A stretch of 64,000 nucleotides of DNA. It comes from Selenomonas sp. WCT3. Its GTDB lineage: Bacteria; Bacillota; Negativicutes; Selenomonadales; Selenomonadaceae. The DNA lies in assembly GCA_900100835.1 (NCBI GenBank), contig FNCM01000006.1, forward strand, positions 62,001 through 126,000. Reading direction: 5' to 3'. Positions 8,862-18,602 of this stretch are shown here, piece after piece (position 1 is the first letter of the stretch; each line of letters starts with the position of its first letter). Both the position numbers and the translations under genes were made by a program. Under the pieces are notes generated by a model, which was not told the DNA's origin, made no database searches, and saw only the letters and a program-made list of their open reading frames with translations.

Positions 8862-10964
8862 TTAATTACGGGATTTGGAGATGCCGCCGCCTGGTTCCGG
8901 TGCCACCGATTCCGGCATGGACGGGGAATCATTGCCACCGTTTGCACCACCTGGTCCAGGAACCGTTTTGCTGGTATCCTGTTTGCCATTCTTACCATCT
9001 TTGGCGTCTTTCTTGTTCTCGCCTTTTTTCTTGACTTCCGTCTTTTTATCATTTTCCAGCTCGCCAATGCTATCATGCTTAGTAGCAGCCGAACCATCAA
9101 AATTCTTAGCTGGCGTCTGAGCCAGTGCCTTTTCCATGAAGTTCTTCCAAATCTGGGCTGGCAACTGTCCACCCATGACGCCGTTCATAGCCGTGTTGTC
9201 ATCGTTGCCGACCCACACGCCGCAAACCAAATCCGGCGTATAGCCAACGAACCAAGCATCATGGTAATTGCTGGTGGTACCCGTCTTGCCAGCTGCCGGA
9301 CGGCCGATATTGGCCCGTGCACCCGTACCGCCCTTCTTGATAACGCCTTCCAGCATGTCCGTAAGTTCGGCTGCACTGCTTTCACTGATGACGCTGCGCT
9401 GTTTTACTTCAGCCTGCTCTAACACCTTGCCGTTGCGGTCAAGGACTTTGACAATGACTACCGGTTCCACATGGACGCCCTTATTGGCAAAGGTGCCATA
9501 GGCACTAGTGAGTTCCATCGGCGTCACGCCCTTGGTCAAACCGCCCAGAGCCGTAGAAAGGGTCCGGTCGTTCTGAGGGCCGTCGAGGACAAAGGTAGAG
9601 ATACCCATCTCCTGGGCATAGTAAATCGGTTTATCGATTCCCAGCTTTTGGGCAATCTTAACCGTCGGTACGTTCATCGAAAAGCGGGCTACATCACGCA
9701 TGGTGACCTTGCCGCTGAAATGACCGCTGTCGTTCTGGGGACGCCAGCCATCAATGTTAATAGGACTGTCGTCGATGATGGTGCTCGGCGTGAATTTATC
9801 CTCCAGGGCTGCCGCAAAAACAAAGGGCTTAAAGGCAGAACCTGGCTGACGCACCGCCATCGTGGCACGGTTGAACTGATCCGTGCCGCGGCCGCCTACC
9901 ATAGCCTTCACATAGCCGTTATGGGGGTCAATTGCCACCAATGCGCCCTGAGGCTGCTGAATCTTATTGGCATCGACTTTGATATCCGGCAGATTCTTCA
10001 TGGCTGCCTCAGCGGCCCGCTGCATATCCATGTCGATGGTGGTATAGATTTTCAAACCTTCTTTATAAACCGCGTCCGCACCGTATTTATCGATGAGAAC
10101 CTGGGTCACGTATTCAATGAAGTAAGACGCCTCAGAAGTCTCTTTCTTCTTTACCGGCTTGACGATATTGAGCTTTTCCTTTTTGGCCTTGGATGCGGCA
10201 CTGCTGTTGATATACCCGTATTTTTCCAACTGGTCGATAACAACACCCTTGCGCTCCATAGCGGCATCCATATTATTCATCGGAGAATAATAATTCGGGC
10301 TCTTGGGGATACCGGCCAACATAGCGCATTCGCTCAAGGTTAAATCCTCGACGTTTTTGCCGAAGTAAGTCTGCGCAGCGGCCTGAACACCGTAAGCGCC
10401 CTGACCAAAGTATATCTGGTTCATATACATTTCCAGGATTTCCTGTTTCGTATACTGGCGTTCTAACTGCATTGCCAAGAATACCTCCTGGATTTTACGC
10501 GTCATCGTACGTTCCTGAGTGAGGTACGCATTCTTTGCCAGCTGCTGCGTAATCGTAGAACCACCTTCCGATACGCCGCGGCCGCGAATGTTGGCATAAA
10601 GGGCGCGCAAAATACCGCGCGGATCTACACCACTGTGTTCGTAGAAGCGGTTATCTTCAACGGCCACAAAGGCATTCTGAAGGTCCTTCGGAACCTGCTG
10701 AATTTTAACTGGCCGCCGGTTCTCCGCCGCATGAACGTTGGCAATCTCGTTGCCGTTAATATCGTAAATCTGCGATGAGGCCGGTGGCAGAATATCATTT
10801 GCTAAATCCGGCTTCGTATTCATACTGGCAGTCAAAAAACCACAGCCAATTCCAGTAACCATGACCAGTAAAACCAATCCTAATCCCAGAAACACGCGTT
10901 TCGCGGTGCTGCTGCCTTTTTTTGTGGGACGTTTTTGACGGCTCGTATTTGAATGTTTATCCAT
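8862..10964 (-). CDS. Class A penicillin-binding protein (PBP1A family)
   Basis: Bifunctional peptidoglycan polymerase and crosslinker anchored in the inner membrane. A basic cytoplasmic tail is followed by one membrane helix (about 23-45). The GT51 glycosyltransferase domain has its catalytic Glu in VEDNRFYEH (about residue 103) and EGGSTITQQLAKN. The transpeptidase domain carries SxxK (PGSAFKPF), SxN (RFSMNVP) and KTG (AAGKTGTT). The last 75 or so residues are low-complexity, rich in Lys/Asp then Pro/Gly. AAGGAGG precedes the ATG. The tyrS frame follows directly. 700 residues is ordinary for the family. Confidence 0.95.
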   Translation of the reverse strand: MDKHSNTSRQKRPTKKGSSTAKRVFLGLGLVLLVMVTGIGCGFLTASMNTKPDLANDILPPASSQIYDINGNEIANVHAAENRRPVKIQQVPKDLQNAFVAVEDNRFYEHSGVDPRGILRALYANIRGRGVSEGGSTITQQLAKNAYLTQERTMTRKIQEVFLAMQLERQYTKQEILEMYMNQIYFGQGAYGVQAAAQTYFGKNVEDLTLSECAMLAGIPKSPNYYSPMNNMDAAMERKGVVIDQLEKYGYINSSAASKAKKEKLNIVKPVKKKETSEASYFIEYVTQVLIDKYGADAVYKEGLKIYTTIDMDMQRAAEAAMKNLPDIKVDANKIQQPQGALVAIDPHNGYVKAMVGGRGTDQFNRATMAVRQPGSAFKPFVFAAALEDKFTPSTIIDDSPINIDGWRPQNDSGHFSGKVTMRDVARFSMNVPTVKIAQKLGIDKPIYYAQEMGISTFVLDGPQNDRTLSTALGGLTKGVTPMELTSAYGTFANKGVHVEPVVIVKVLDRNGKVLEQAEVKQRSVISESSAAELTDMLEGVIKKGGTGARANIGRPAAGKTGTTSNYHDAWFVGYTPDLVCGVWVGNDDNTAMNGVMGGQLPAQIWKNFMEKALAQTPAKNFDGSAATKHDSIGELENDKKTEVKKKGENKKDAKDGKNGKQDTSKTVPGPGGANGGNDSPSMPESVAPEPGGGISKSRN

Positions 10965-11049
10965 GAGCTGCCTCCTTAAATTTATACTGTTTCATTTTAA
11001 CACAAAACGATTGCATCGTCTATGAAATCAACAGCTCCAAACTATATCC

Positions 11050-13431
11050 TTATTTCAACGCTACCACTGTAGCACCAGTTCCCCCTTCGTTAATATCGGC
11101 GAACTGGAAACTTGAAACGTTGCGATGACGTTTCAGATAGGCATGGACGCCTTTGCGAAGGGCTCCCGTTCCTTTGCCGTGAATGATGAGAACCTGAGTG
11201 AGCCCGGCAATCACCGCATCATCCAGGAATTTGCCCAGGGTCATTTCGGCTTCATCCACCATCATGCCGCGAATATCGATATCCCGGCCAATGTTCTGGG
11301 TCTTCTGCAAGAAGGAACCAGACTGACTGTTGCGCTTCTTGCCACTGATAATTGGCTGGGGCTTTTCCTTTTCTCCATGGGACAGGAAGGTACAACCAGA
11401 AGCCTTGACTTTGGTGCGTAGGCTGCCCAGCTGAACGGTCAGCTCTTTGCCCTGCACTTCGATAACCGTCCCCTTCTGGTCCAGCTTCTTAACGTAGATT
11501 ACATCCCCCGGCAACAGTTTTTTGACATCAATCTTCTGCCCAACGCCCTTCTGAGCCATGATGCCAGGTCTTGCCTTCTCCGATGCCTCGTTGATTTTGG
11601 CACGGGCTTCGGCAATTGCCTGCTGGCGAGCGCGGATGCCCTGGTCGTCAAACTGCTCTTTCAGGTCCTTGATAACCGCTTCCGACTCCCGGCGGGTCTG
11701 ACGAATCATCGCCGCACTCTTTTCCTTGGCCTTGCGGATGATTTCGCCCTTTTGTTTCGAAAGCTCACTCTTGGCATTTTGCAGTTTCAATTCCAGCTGG
11801 GTAACCCGCTGCTGACGCTCCCGAATCTCGGCATTCATCTGCTCATACATCATCTTTTCGCTTTCCAGCTGATTGATGACGTGTTCAAATTGAGCATGGT
11901 CTGCTTTAACCAGCTGCTTGGCCCGCAGGATAAGGGATTCGGAAAGCCCCAAGCGCTGACTGATGGCAAAGGCGTTACTGGCTCCCGGAATGCCGATGAG
12001 CAGCCGATAGGTCGGCCGCAGGGTCTCCACATCAAATTCGACGCAGGCATTTTCAATGCCCTCCCGGGTATAAGCAAAGGTCTTAAGTTCCGAATAATGA
12101 GTGGTTGCCACCGTCGTCGCCCGAACCTCCAGCAAACGTTCCAGAATGGACATAGCCAGGGCAGCACCCTCTTCCGGATCCGTACCGGCCCCAAGCTCAT
12201 CGAGGAGCAGCAAATCGTCGCTCTCAACTTTGTCGAGAATCCGAACGATATGGGTCATATGGGCCGAAAAGGTGGAAAGGCTCTGCTCAATGCTTTGCTC
12301 ATCGCCAATGTCGGCATAGAGATTCTGATATACGGCAATCTCCGAATCGGCCTCCACCGGCAAATAGCAGCCCGACTGAGCCATAAGAACCATGAGGCCC
12401 AGGGTTTTCATGCTGACGGTCTTACCGCCGGTATTGGGTCCCGTTATGAGCAGCATGCGATAATCTTTCCCCAGGGTAATGCTGGTGGGCACTACTTTGT
12501 CTCGAGGAATCAACGGATGACGGGCATTCTTCAGCACCGTGCGCCCCTCTTCATTGATAAGAGGCTTTACGGCCTCCATATCCCGGGCGAGTTTTGCCTT
12601 AGCAAAGGCAAAATCGATGTCGCGAAGAATCTCGCAGTTGGCGGTAAGCGGTTCGCTATCCCGGCTGATTTCCTGGGACAGCTGGCGCAGGATGCGCTGA
12701 ACTTCCTGCTGCTCAGCCAGCGTCAGCTGTTTCACATCGTTGTTGAGTTCCACTACCGCCATGGGTTCGATAAAAAGAGTTGAACCACTGGCGGACTGGT
12801 CATGGATGAGCCCCGGAAAATGGGTGCGATACTCCGCCTTAACCGGGATAACATAGCGCTCATCGCGGACGGTAACGATGGCATCCTGAAACATCTTCTG
12901 ATACTGGGCATCGTGAAGGATGTTGTTTATCTTGTCCTTGATGCGGACCTGGGAACTTTTAAGTTCCCGCCGGATGCGGCGAAGTTCCACACTGGCATCC
13001 TCCCGCATGTTGCCGTGTTCATCAATGGTCAGCGAAAGATTGCGCTCGAGCTGGCCCAAAATCTCAATGGAATGCGCCCCCTCTTTGAGCACCGGCACTT
13101 CCATTTCCAAATCCCGGAAAAAGCGCTTTACCGTGCGCATGGCATAAAGAGTGCTCATAACCTCCTGCAGTTCGGCTAAATCCAGCACGGCACCCTTGCC
13201 CGTCTTCACCAGCAGCGGGCGGATATCATGAATCCCCCCCAAAGGCGGTGCCGTCATGGCAAAAACAGTAACGGCCTCTTCCGTCTCCTGGAGCCATTCG
13301 CTGATTTCGCTGAAATCCGAACTTGGATAAAGAGCCCGGGCTTTTTCCTTCCCCAGGGAAGAACCAGCCCTATCGGCCAGCATCTCCGTGATTTTTTCGT
13401 ATTCTAAAATGTTAAATGACTCGTTTTCCAT
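11050..13431 (-). CDS. mutS2: MutS2/RqcU family ATPase-nuclease
   Basis: MutS-like ATPase, 793 residues. The core ATPase has Walker A in TGPNTGGKTVSMK and Walker B in LLLLDELGAGTDPEEG. A long coiled coil follows (about 500-620, rich in Glu/Lys/Gln). The C-terminal Smr domain has DIRGMMVDEAE and IIHGKGTGALRKG. The family was first tied to suppression of recombination; in Bacillus it splits collided ribosomes (RqcU). The start lies 3 bases after the stop of the upstream U32 gene, with GAGGGG as ribosome site, so the two are translationally linked. Confidence 0.95.
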   Translation of the reverse strand: MENESFNILEYEKITEMLADRAGSSLGKEKARALYPSSDFSEISEWLQETEEAVTVFAMTAPPLGGIHDIRPLLVKTGKGAVLDLAELQEVMSTLYAMRTVKRFFRDLEMEVPVLKEGAHSIEILGQLERNLSLTIDEHGNMREDASVELRRIRRELKSSQVRIKDKINNILHDAQYQKMFQDAIVTVRDERYVIPVKAEYRTHFPGLIHDQSASGSTLFIEPMAVVELNNDVKQLTLAEQQEVQRILRQLSQEISRDSEPLTANCEILRDIDFAFAKAKLARDMEAVKPLINEEGRTVLKNARHPLIPRDKVVPTSITLGKDYRMLLITGPNTGGKTVSMKTLGLMVLMAQSGCYLPVEADSEIAVYQNLYADIGDEQSIEQSLSTFSAHMTHIVRILDKVESDDLLLLDELGAGTDPEEGAALAMSILERLLEVRATTVATTHYSELKTFAYTREGIENACVEFDVETLRPTYRLLIGIPGASNAFAISQRLGLSESLILRAKQLVKADHAQFEHVINQLESEKMMYEQMNAEIRERQQRVTQLELKLQNAKSELSKQKGEIIRKAKEKSAAMIRQTRRESEAVIKDLKEQFDDQGIRARQQAIAEARAKINEASEKARPGIMAQKGVGQKIDVKKLLPGDVIYVKKLDQKGTVIEVQGKELTVQLGSLRTKVKASGCTFLSHGEKEKPQPIISGKKRNSQSGSFLQKTQNIGRDIDIRGMMVDEAEMTLGKFLDDAVIAGLTQVLIIHGKGTGALRKGVHAYLKRHRNVSSFQFADINEGGTGATVVALK

Positions 13432-13434
13432 CTA

Positions 13435-15921
13435 TCACAAAACCCCTCGATAAAAATGTCCTCGCGTGATTTCGCTGCCTTCCTGCTCTTTTACCCAAGC
13501 CTCCTGTGCTTCATCGAGCTCTGCTGGAAATTTCATGGCTTTGCGGTAAGCTTTGACCAACTGCCGGATTTCCCCCTCAGTCATGGCCTTGGCTTCAAGC
13601 CGCAATGTCCCAACGCCCATAGGCGCAAACTTCATCGCATGGGGCAGCATGGAAAGGCATTTGCTGTTGAGCACATGCATGTGGCAATATTGGTCCATGA
13701 CCAGCGGGAACTGCGCCTCCTTGCGATCCTTTAAGGCATAACGTCCCTTCGTGCAAGGCTGGCTGCAGGCACCACAGTCGACGCCCCCTAAGAAACTTCC
13801 CGTCACGCAATACTCGGAAATCATGAGTTCCAGCCGGCCGTGAACGATGCAGCTAAGAGGCAGGGCGCTGTCTTTAGCAATGGCCTGGATTTGTTTAAGA
13901 TTAAGCTCCGGCGACAAAGTGGCTTCTGCCACTCCGTATTCCTTAAGGAATGCCAGCGTGCTTTTATTATAGGAAATCAGCGAATAATCTGCATGAACGG
14001 GAAAATCCGTAAGCCGTTTTACCAAAGCCAGGGCACCAATATTGTGCACATGAACCGCATCAGGGGGGCAGGTCTTCTGCCAGGCCAATAGCAGCTTTTC
14101 GATGGCCCTTTGATGATTTTCCTTGATGATACGCGGAAGGTTGAAGTCGATGCGCACCTTGGCAGACTTAGCAAGGTTCCAAGCCTGCTGATATTCTTCC
14201 AGCGAAATGGCTTTATGGGTGTAAGACTCTCCCCCAAAGAGAATGCCATCGGCGCCACCATCTATAGCTGCTTTAAGCTTTGCAATGGAGTCAACCGACA
14301 CCATAAGGCTTGCCTTTTGGGCAGGTTGCGGACACGCCGTCTGCAAAGGGGCAAAGTTCCGTTTGGAGAAGCGGAACTCTGCCAAACGAAGTTCATCCAA
14401 CTGCTCCACAGCCTTGCGGCGGGCGTCGTTAATTTCACTCATGGGAATCATGACTTCGCCATCAATATCCACCGTAAGCGATTCCAGTTCGTAAACCGAA
14501 GTTCCCAGGCGATTGATTTGCTTTTGCACCGTCTCTTCGGTCAAGGGACGCTTCCGAGCCAATTCGCCAATAAACTCCGTTGCGGCGCTGGTCTTGTGCC
14601 CCTTTCCATCATCCAACAGAATCGTAAGGGGCTTGCCAATGGCAGCACGAACCGTTGCTGAAATGGGGATACGGCGTACCGGTGCTCCGGACGCATACAT
14701 TTCCTTGCCGGCTTCCATAAGAGCCGCATCATAGACCTTAAACACCCGGTCGTGATCACGAACCGCCGAGGGAATCGCAAAGGATACCGTATCACCGGCC
14801 TCGCCCCTGGTGATATTTTTGCCTTTGTCATCCCAAAGCTCCTGAATCGTCGCAGTCACCCGGCCGCCGACTTTTACCCAGAAATCCACCTGGTCGCCAA
14901 GGCTTAATTTGCCACTGAGCTTTACCGTCACGATACGTCTATCCCAGTCGTATCGGCTGACCCGGCCGATGAGTAGGCCACGGTTGTTGGGCCGTCTATC
15001 GCTCATCATATTTTTGCCGGGGCGCCCCAGCAAGAAGGCCGTGGTAAAGTCGCGATTGAAAATCTGCGCCAGATTGTCGCGGGCCTGGTCCGAAACTTTA
15101 TAGCCTGCACCAGCATAGAAGGTATCGATTGCCTCGCGATAGGTTCCGACCACCGTCGCCACATACTCCGGACGCTTCATGCGGCCCTCGATTTTCAGCG
15201 ATGCTACTCCAGCTTCAATGAGCTCGGGGATAATATCAATAGTGTTGAGGTCTCGGGGAGATAACAAATAGTTTCCCGCCTCGCTCCCTAGCACATCTTC
15301 CCCCTTTTCATCTACTAGGGTATAGGGCAGACGGCAGGGCTGGGCACAGCGGCCACGGTTGCCGCTGCGACCACCAATCATGCTGCTCATAAGACACTGG
15401 CCCGAATAGCAGACACAAAGCGCCCCGTGCATGAAGACCTCAATCTCCACATCGCAGTTGGCACAGATATGGCGAATCTCTTTTAACGATAATTCACGAG
15501 AAAGCACCACCCGGGTAAATCCTAAATTCTGCAGTGCCAAGACGCCTTCCAAACTATGGACGGTCATCTGCGTACTCGAATGAAGGGGTAAATCCGGCAC
15601 CGTCTCCCGTGCCAGTTTAGCCACCCCCAAATCCTGTACCAGAATCGCATCGGCTCCTGCTTCGTAGAGGAATCGCAGATAATCCCGAACCGCTGGAATT
15701 TCTTCATCACTGACAATCGTATTTACCGTAACATTAATAAGCACACCCCGCAGGTGTGCAAAACGGATGGCCCAGCGCAGGCCATCCTCATCAAAATTAT
15801 TTGCATAGGCGCGGGCACCAAACATACTGCCCGCCAGATATACTGCATTCGCACCACTTTCCACAGCCGCGATAAGCGCTTCGCGGCTGCCTGCCGGTGC
15901 CAATAATTCTACCAATTCCAT
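13435..15921 (-). CDS. Double-module U32 family protein (DUF3656 type)
   Basis: 828-residue member of the U32 'peptidase' family, whose characterised relatives are Fe-S RNA hydroxylases (RlhA, TrhP) rather than proteases. The first half has the U32 opening LLAPAGSREALIAA and a cysteine cluster (YSGQCLMSS, RGRCAQPCRLPY). A second U32-like half has its own clustered cysteines (SEYCVTGSF, DCGACSQPCTKG, DQYCHMHV). The middle fits DUF3656. By analogy it may be an RlhA-like enzyme that hydroxylates 23S rRNA, but the target is inferred only. Start ATG with CAGGAGG. It lies in an operon with scpB upstream and mutS2 downstream. Confidence 0.88.
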   Translation of the reverse strand: MELVELLAPAGSREALIAAVESGANAVYLAGSMFGARAYANNFDEDGLRWAIRFAHLRGVLINVTVNTIVSDEEIPAVRDYLRFLYEAGADAILVQDLGVAKLARETVPDLPLHSSTQMTVHSLEGVLALQNLGFTRVVLSRELSLKEIRHICANCDVEIEVFMHGALCVCYSGQCLMSSMIGGRSGNRGRCAQPCRLPYTLVDEKGEDVLGSEAGNYLLSPRDLNTIDIIPELIEAGVASLKIEGRMKRPEYVATVVGTYREAIDTFYAGAGYKVSDQARDNLAQIFNRDFTTAFLLGRPGKNMMSDRRPNNRGLLIGRVSRYDWDRRIVTVKLSGKLSLGDQVDFWVKVGGRVTATIQELWDDKGKNITRGEAGDTVSFAIPSAVRDHDRVFKVYDAALMEAGKEMYASGAPVRRIPISATVRAAIGKPLTILLDDGKGHKTSAATEFIGELARKRPLTEETVQKQINRLGTSVYELESLTVDIDGEVMIPMSEINDARRKAVEQLDELRLAEFRFSKRNFAPLQTACPQPAQKASLMVSVDSIAKLKAAIDGGADGILFGGESYTHKAISLEEYQQAWNLAKSAKVRIDFNLPRIIKENHQRAIEKLLLAWQKTCPPDAVHVHNIGALALVKRLTDFPVHADYSLISYNKSTLAFLKEYGVAEATLSPELNLKQIQAIAKDSALPLSCIVHGRLELMISEYCVTGSFLGGVDCGACSQPCTKGRYALKDRKEAQFPLVMDQYCHMHVLNSKCLSMLPHAMKFAPMGVGTLRLEAKAMTEGEIRQLVKAYRKAMKFPAELDEAQEAWVKEQEGSEITRGHFYRGVL

Positions 15922-15938
15922 TTCCTCCTGAAAAGAGC

Positions 15939-16583
15939 TTAGGGCTCTCCCTGATTCTCTATTGAATCGCTGTCTTCTTGATTCTCTGCCGCCTGAAGCT
16001 GACGGACTTCGTTGAATAATTCCATCTGCTCCGCATCAAGGCCGGCTGCCGCTTCCTCCGTAGTGGGTAAATCCGGCAAATCCTCCAAAGAGTTAATGCC
16101 GAAACACCGCAGGAAAGTATCCGTCGTTCCATAGAGGATTGGCCTGCCAATTACCGCCTTGCGACCCACTTCAGCAATGAGTTCAAGTTCCATGAGCTTT
16201 TGCAAGGCCCGTTCCACTCGAACGCCGCGAATCTGCTCCACTTCTGCCTTGGTTATCGGCTGCTTAAAGGCGATGATGGACAGGGTCTCCATCGTCGGCG
16301 CCGAAATCTTGCGGTCGACAACTTCCGTCAGCCGTTCCACCACGGAAAAGGCCTCCGGCCGTGTTGCCATCTGATAACCACCGGCAACCTGCCGTATGGT
16401 AAGTCCGCTCCGTCTGGCATCTAATGCCTGCGACAGTTCCTGCAACAGATTTTGCGTTCCCAAAACATCCAGCTGCAAAATACGGGCAAGTTCTGCCGCC
16501 GACATCGGATTGCCCGTAGCAAAAAGGACAGCTTCAAGCATACCGAGGTCGGTTATATCCAGCCGCTGTGCTGGTTCAGTCAT
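15939..16583 (-). CDS. scpB: Segregation and condensation protein B
   Basis: Winged-helix subunit of the SMC-ScpAB condensin complex. The start at 16583 (MTEPAQRLDITD) has GGAGG 8 bases ahead and overlaps the end of scpA by 8 bases. A longer frame to 16628 would add a basic 15-residue extension without a ribosome site. Two winged-helix domains are visible (MLEAVLFATGNPM..., then APTMETLSIIAFKQPITKAE and VIGRPILYGTT). The C-terminus is acidic. About 214 residues. Confidence 0.96.
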   Translation of the reverse strand: MTEPAQRLDITDLGMLEAVLFATGNPMSAAELARILQLDVLGTQNLLQELSQALDARRSGLTIRQVAGGYQMATRPEAFSVVERLTEVVDRKISAPTMETLSIIAFKQPITKAEVEQIRGVRVERALQKLMELELIAEVGRKAVIGRPILYGTTDTFLRCFGINSLEDLPDLPTTEEAAAGLDAEQMELFNEVRQLQAAENQEDSDSIENQGEP

Positions 16584-17301
16584 CTTCTTTTTCCTCCCGG
16601 GTACATATATAAATTTCCGCAAAAGCACGCTGTTGTTTGACCGTTACGGTCTTTAGCTTCATGAGCTCAAGCAAAGCCAAAAAGGTCACAATAAGCTCGT
16701 TGCGCGTTCCCGTCTCAAAAGCTTCCGAAAACAACAGGCGCCCATGGCTTCGCTCCAACAGCGACAAAATATCAGCCATTTTATCCTTGATGCTGAAGGT
16801 TTCCGGTGTTACCAATGCTTTTGGAATTGACAATTCCTGTTTGACGGATAAAACCGTATGAAAGGCCTCCACTAAGAGTCGCAACGAAAGATTTCCTGGG
16901 GGCAGATGGTGCACCGGAAGCTCCATGGGCTCACGGCTAACATAGCGCTCCTGAACCCCAGCCATATCCCCTAAGACACCACTGACCTGCTTGAATTTTC
17001 GGTACTCCAAAATGCGCGCCACCAGTTCTAAGCGCGGGTCTTCCACTTCCCCTTCCTCGTTTACCTCTGGTTTTGGCAGCATCATGCGAGACTTAATCTG
17101 CAAAAGAGTTGCGGCCATAACCAAAAAGGAACTGGCAATCTCGATGTTGAACTCACGAAAATGGTCTAGATATTCGACATACTGCCGGGTCAGCTCAGCT
17201 ATAGGAATATCATAAATATCAATCTTATTCTTTTCAATCAGATGCATGAGGAGGTCCATGGGCCCCTCAAAGGCATCAATCTTTACTTTGTAGTCCTCCA
17301 T
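16576..17301 (-). CDS. scpA: Segregation and condensation protein A
   Basis: Kleisin subunit that bridges the SMC heads and binds ScpB. The 241 residues begin with the family signature FEGPMDLLMHLIEKNKIDI, followed by a central hydrophobic stretch (ASSFLVMAATLLQIKSRMM). The C-terminal SMC-binding wHTH has a conserved F-AL-EL-K pattern (VTFLALLELMKLK). It overlaps scpB and lies 15 bases after the site-2 protease gene, an arrangement common in Firmicutes. Confidence 0.96.
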   Translation of the reverse strand: MEDYKVKIDAFEGPMDLLMHLIEKNKIDIYDIPIAELTRQYVEYLDHFREFNIEIASSFLVMAATLLQIKSRMMLPKPEVNEEGEVEDPRLELVARILEYRKFKQVSGVLGDMAGVQERYVSREPMELPVHHLPPGNLSLRLLVEAFHTVLSVKQELSIPKALVTPETFSIKDKMADILSLLERSHGRLLFSEAFETGTRNELIVTFLALLELMKLKTVTVKQQRAFAEIYICTREEKEDD

Positions 17302-17316
17302 ATCCCAAACTTTCCC

Positions 17317-17949
17317 TTAGAAGAGCAAGCCGAGCAGGAAGGAAAAGAGCTGCCATATCATCCGCCGTGCCGGAATAAAAATCATATCCAAAACCGGCGT
17401 AGCCAGAATCACAATGAGAATGATAAAGCTGTACCGCTCCAAGTTTGCGAACTGATAAGCCAAATCCCGGGGCAAAAGCTGTTTTAGCACGTGGGAACCA
17501 TCCAATGGCGGCAGTGGAATCATATTGAAGATAGCAAAACCGATGTTGTACTCCGTTATGAGCAGAAAAACCGTCTCTAAGCCCTTGTCATGAACCTGGC
17601 CTCCTGTTGCCACGAAATACAGCTGCAAGAACAACAGCGCTGCAAAAGCGGTGATAAGGTTTGCCGCCGGTCCTGCAATGGATACCAGAATGTCATCACG
17701 GCGAGGCTCTTTGAAGTTATGAGGATTTATCATAACCGGCTTAGCCCAACCGAAGTGAAACAAAAACAGCATAAGCATACCAATCGGGTCCACATGGGCC
17801 CGCGGGTCAAGAGTCAAGCGCCCCATCATGCGCGGCGTAAAATCACCAAGCCAAACAGCTACCTGCGCATGGGCATATTCATGAACCACCATGGCAATAA
17901 TCAAACCAGGCAGTCCAGCCACGATATGCATCAGATTAAAATCAAACAT
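17317..17949 (-). CDS. Site-2 protease family membrane metalloprotease (M50)
   Basis: Multi-spanning zinc protease homologue, 210 residues. The zinc motif HExxH is HEYAH in helix 1 (MVVHEYAHAQ). The third ligand region is MIPLPPLDGSH, close to the C-terminus. SIAGPAANL and NPHNF are further family motifs. At least five hydrophobic segments are present. GGAGG lies ahead of the ATG. It is the short 'YwhC-like' form without PDZ domains. The substrate is unknown. It lies between nudF and scpA. Confidence 0.92.
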   Translation of the reverse strand: MFDFNLMHIVAGLPGLIIAMVVHEYAHAQVAVWLGDFTPRMMGRLTLDPRAHVDPIGMLMLFLFHFGWAKPVMINPHNFKEPRRDDILVSIAGPAANLITAFAALLFLQLYFVATGGQVHDKGLETVFLLITEYNIGFAIFNMIPLPPLDGSHVLKQLLPRDLAYQFANLERYSFIILIVILATPVLDMIFIPARRMIWQLFSFLLGLLF

Positions 17950-17970
17950 CTCATTCCTCCATTATGGGTA

Positions 17971-18528
17971 TTACTTGTCCTGTTTTTCCCGCAGGCGGCG
18001 TTCCACCAGCAGAATCGAAGCCACTGACTTGGCATCGCAAATCCGTCCATCTAGAACCATAGCCACCGCTTCTTCCAGCGGCATCTTTACCACGTTGATA
18101 AACTCATCCTCATCAGGATGCTGTTTTCCCGGGGTAAGGCCCTCAGCCAGATACATGTGGATATATTCATTCGAAAAGCCCACCGTGGTAGCAATAGTCG
18201 AAAGTTTGGTAATCCGTTCCGCCACATAACCGGTTTCTTCCGAAAGTTCACGCTTCGCACAATAAAGCGGGTCCTCATCCGGCGCATCGAGTTTGCCGGC
18301 CGGAACTTCTAGCGTAACCTTGCCAATGGGATAGCGATACTGGCGAACCAAAATTACTTCTCCCTTATCGGTAAGCGGAATAATCGACGATGCCCCCGGA
18401 TGAGCAATCCACTCCCGGGTCGCTTTATTGCCATTGGGAAGCGTGACTGTATCGCGCTTGACATGAAGCAAAGCACCATCAAAAATATCTTCACTGCTGA
18501 CTTTTTTCTCGATCAATTCTTCGTCCAT
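17971..18528 (-). CDS. nudF: ADP-ribose pyrophosphatase (Nudix)
   Basis: Cytosolic Nudix hydrolase splitting ADP-ribose to AMP and ribose 5-phosphate, 185 residues. The Nudix box runs from PAGKLD to KRELSEETGY with the catalytic REL.EE.G pattern intact. N-terminal DTVTLPNG and RQYRYP and downstream STIATTVGFSNEYIHMYLA match NudF-type enzymes. GGGGAG precedes the ATG. The gene is followed by the site-2 protease. Confidence 0.9.
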   Translation of the reverse strand: MDEELIEKKVSSEDIFDGALLHVKRDTVTLPNGNKATREWIAHPGASSIIPLTDKGEVILVRQYRYPIGKVTLEVPAGKLDAPDEDPLYCAKRELSEETGYVAERITKLSTIATTVGFSNEYIHMYLAEGLTPGKQHPDEDEFINVVKMPLEEAVAMVLDGRICDAKSVASILLVERRLREKQDK

Positions 18529-18602
18529 CGTTGCTCCCCCTATTTGTTCATATCTTATTTATTTTACTATGGGACCTCCAGGATTTCAAGCCTTCCCCGT
18601 GC

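Noticed and set aside
11752..12783. 343-codon plus-strand frame opposite mutS2
   Set aside because: Antisense shadow; mutS2 motifs are intact on the minus strand.
13435..15921. Protease or collagenase role for the U32 proteins
   Set aside because: The U32 name is historical. Characterised relatives are RNA hydroxylases and the cysteine clusters fit an Fe-S enzyme.
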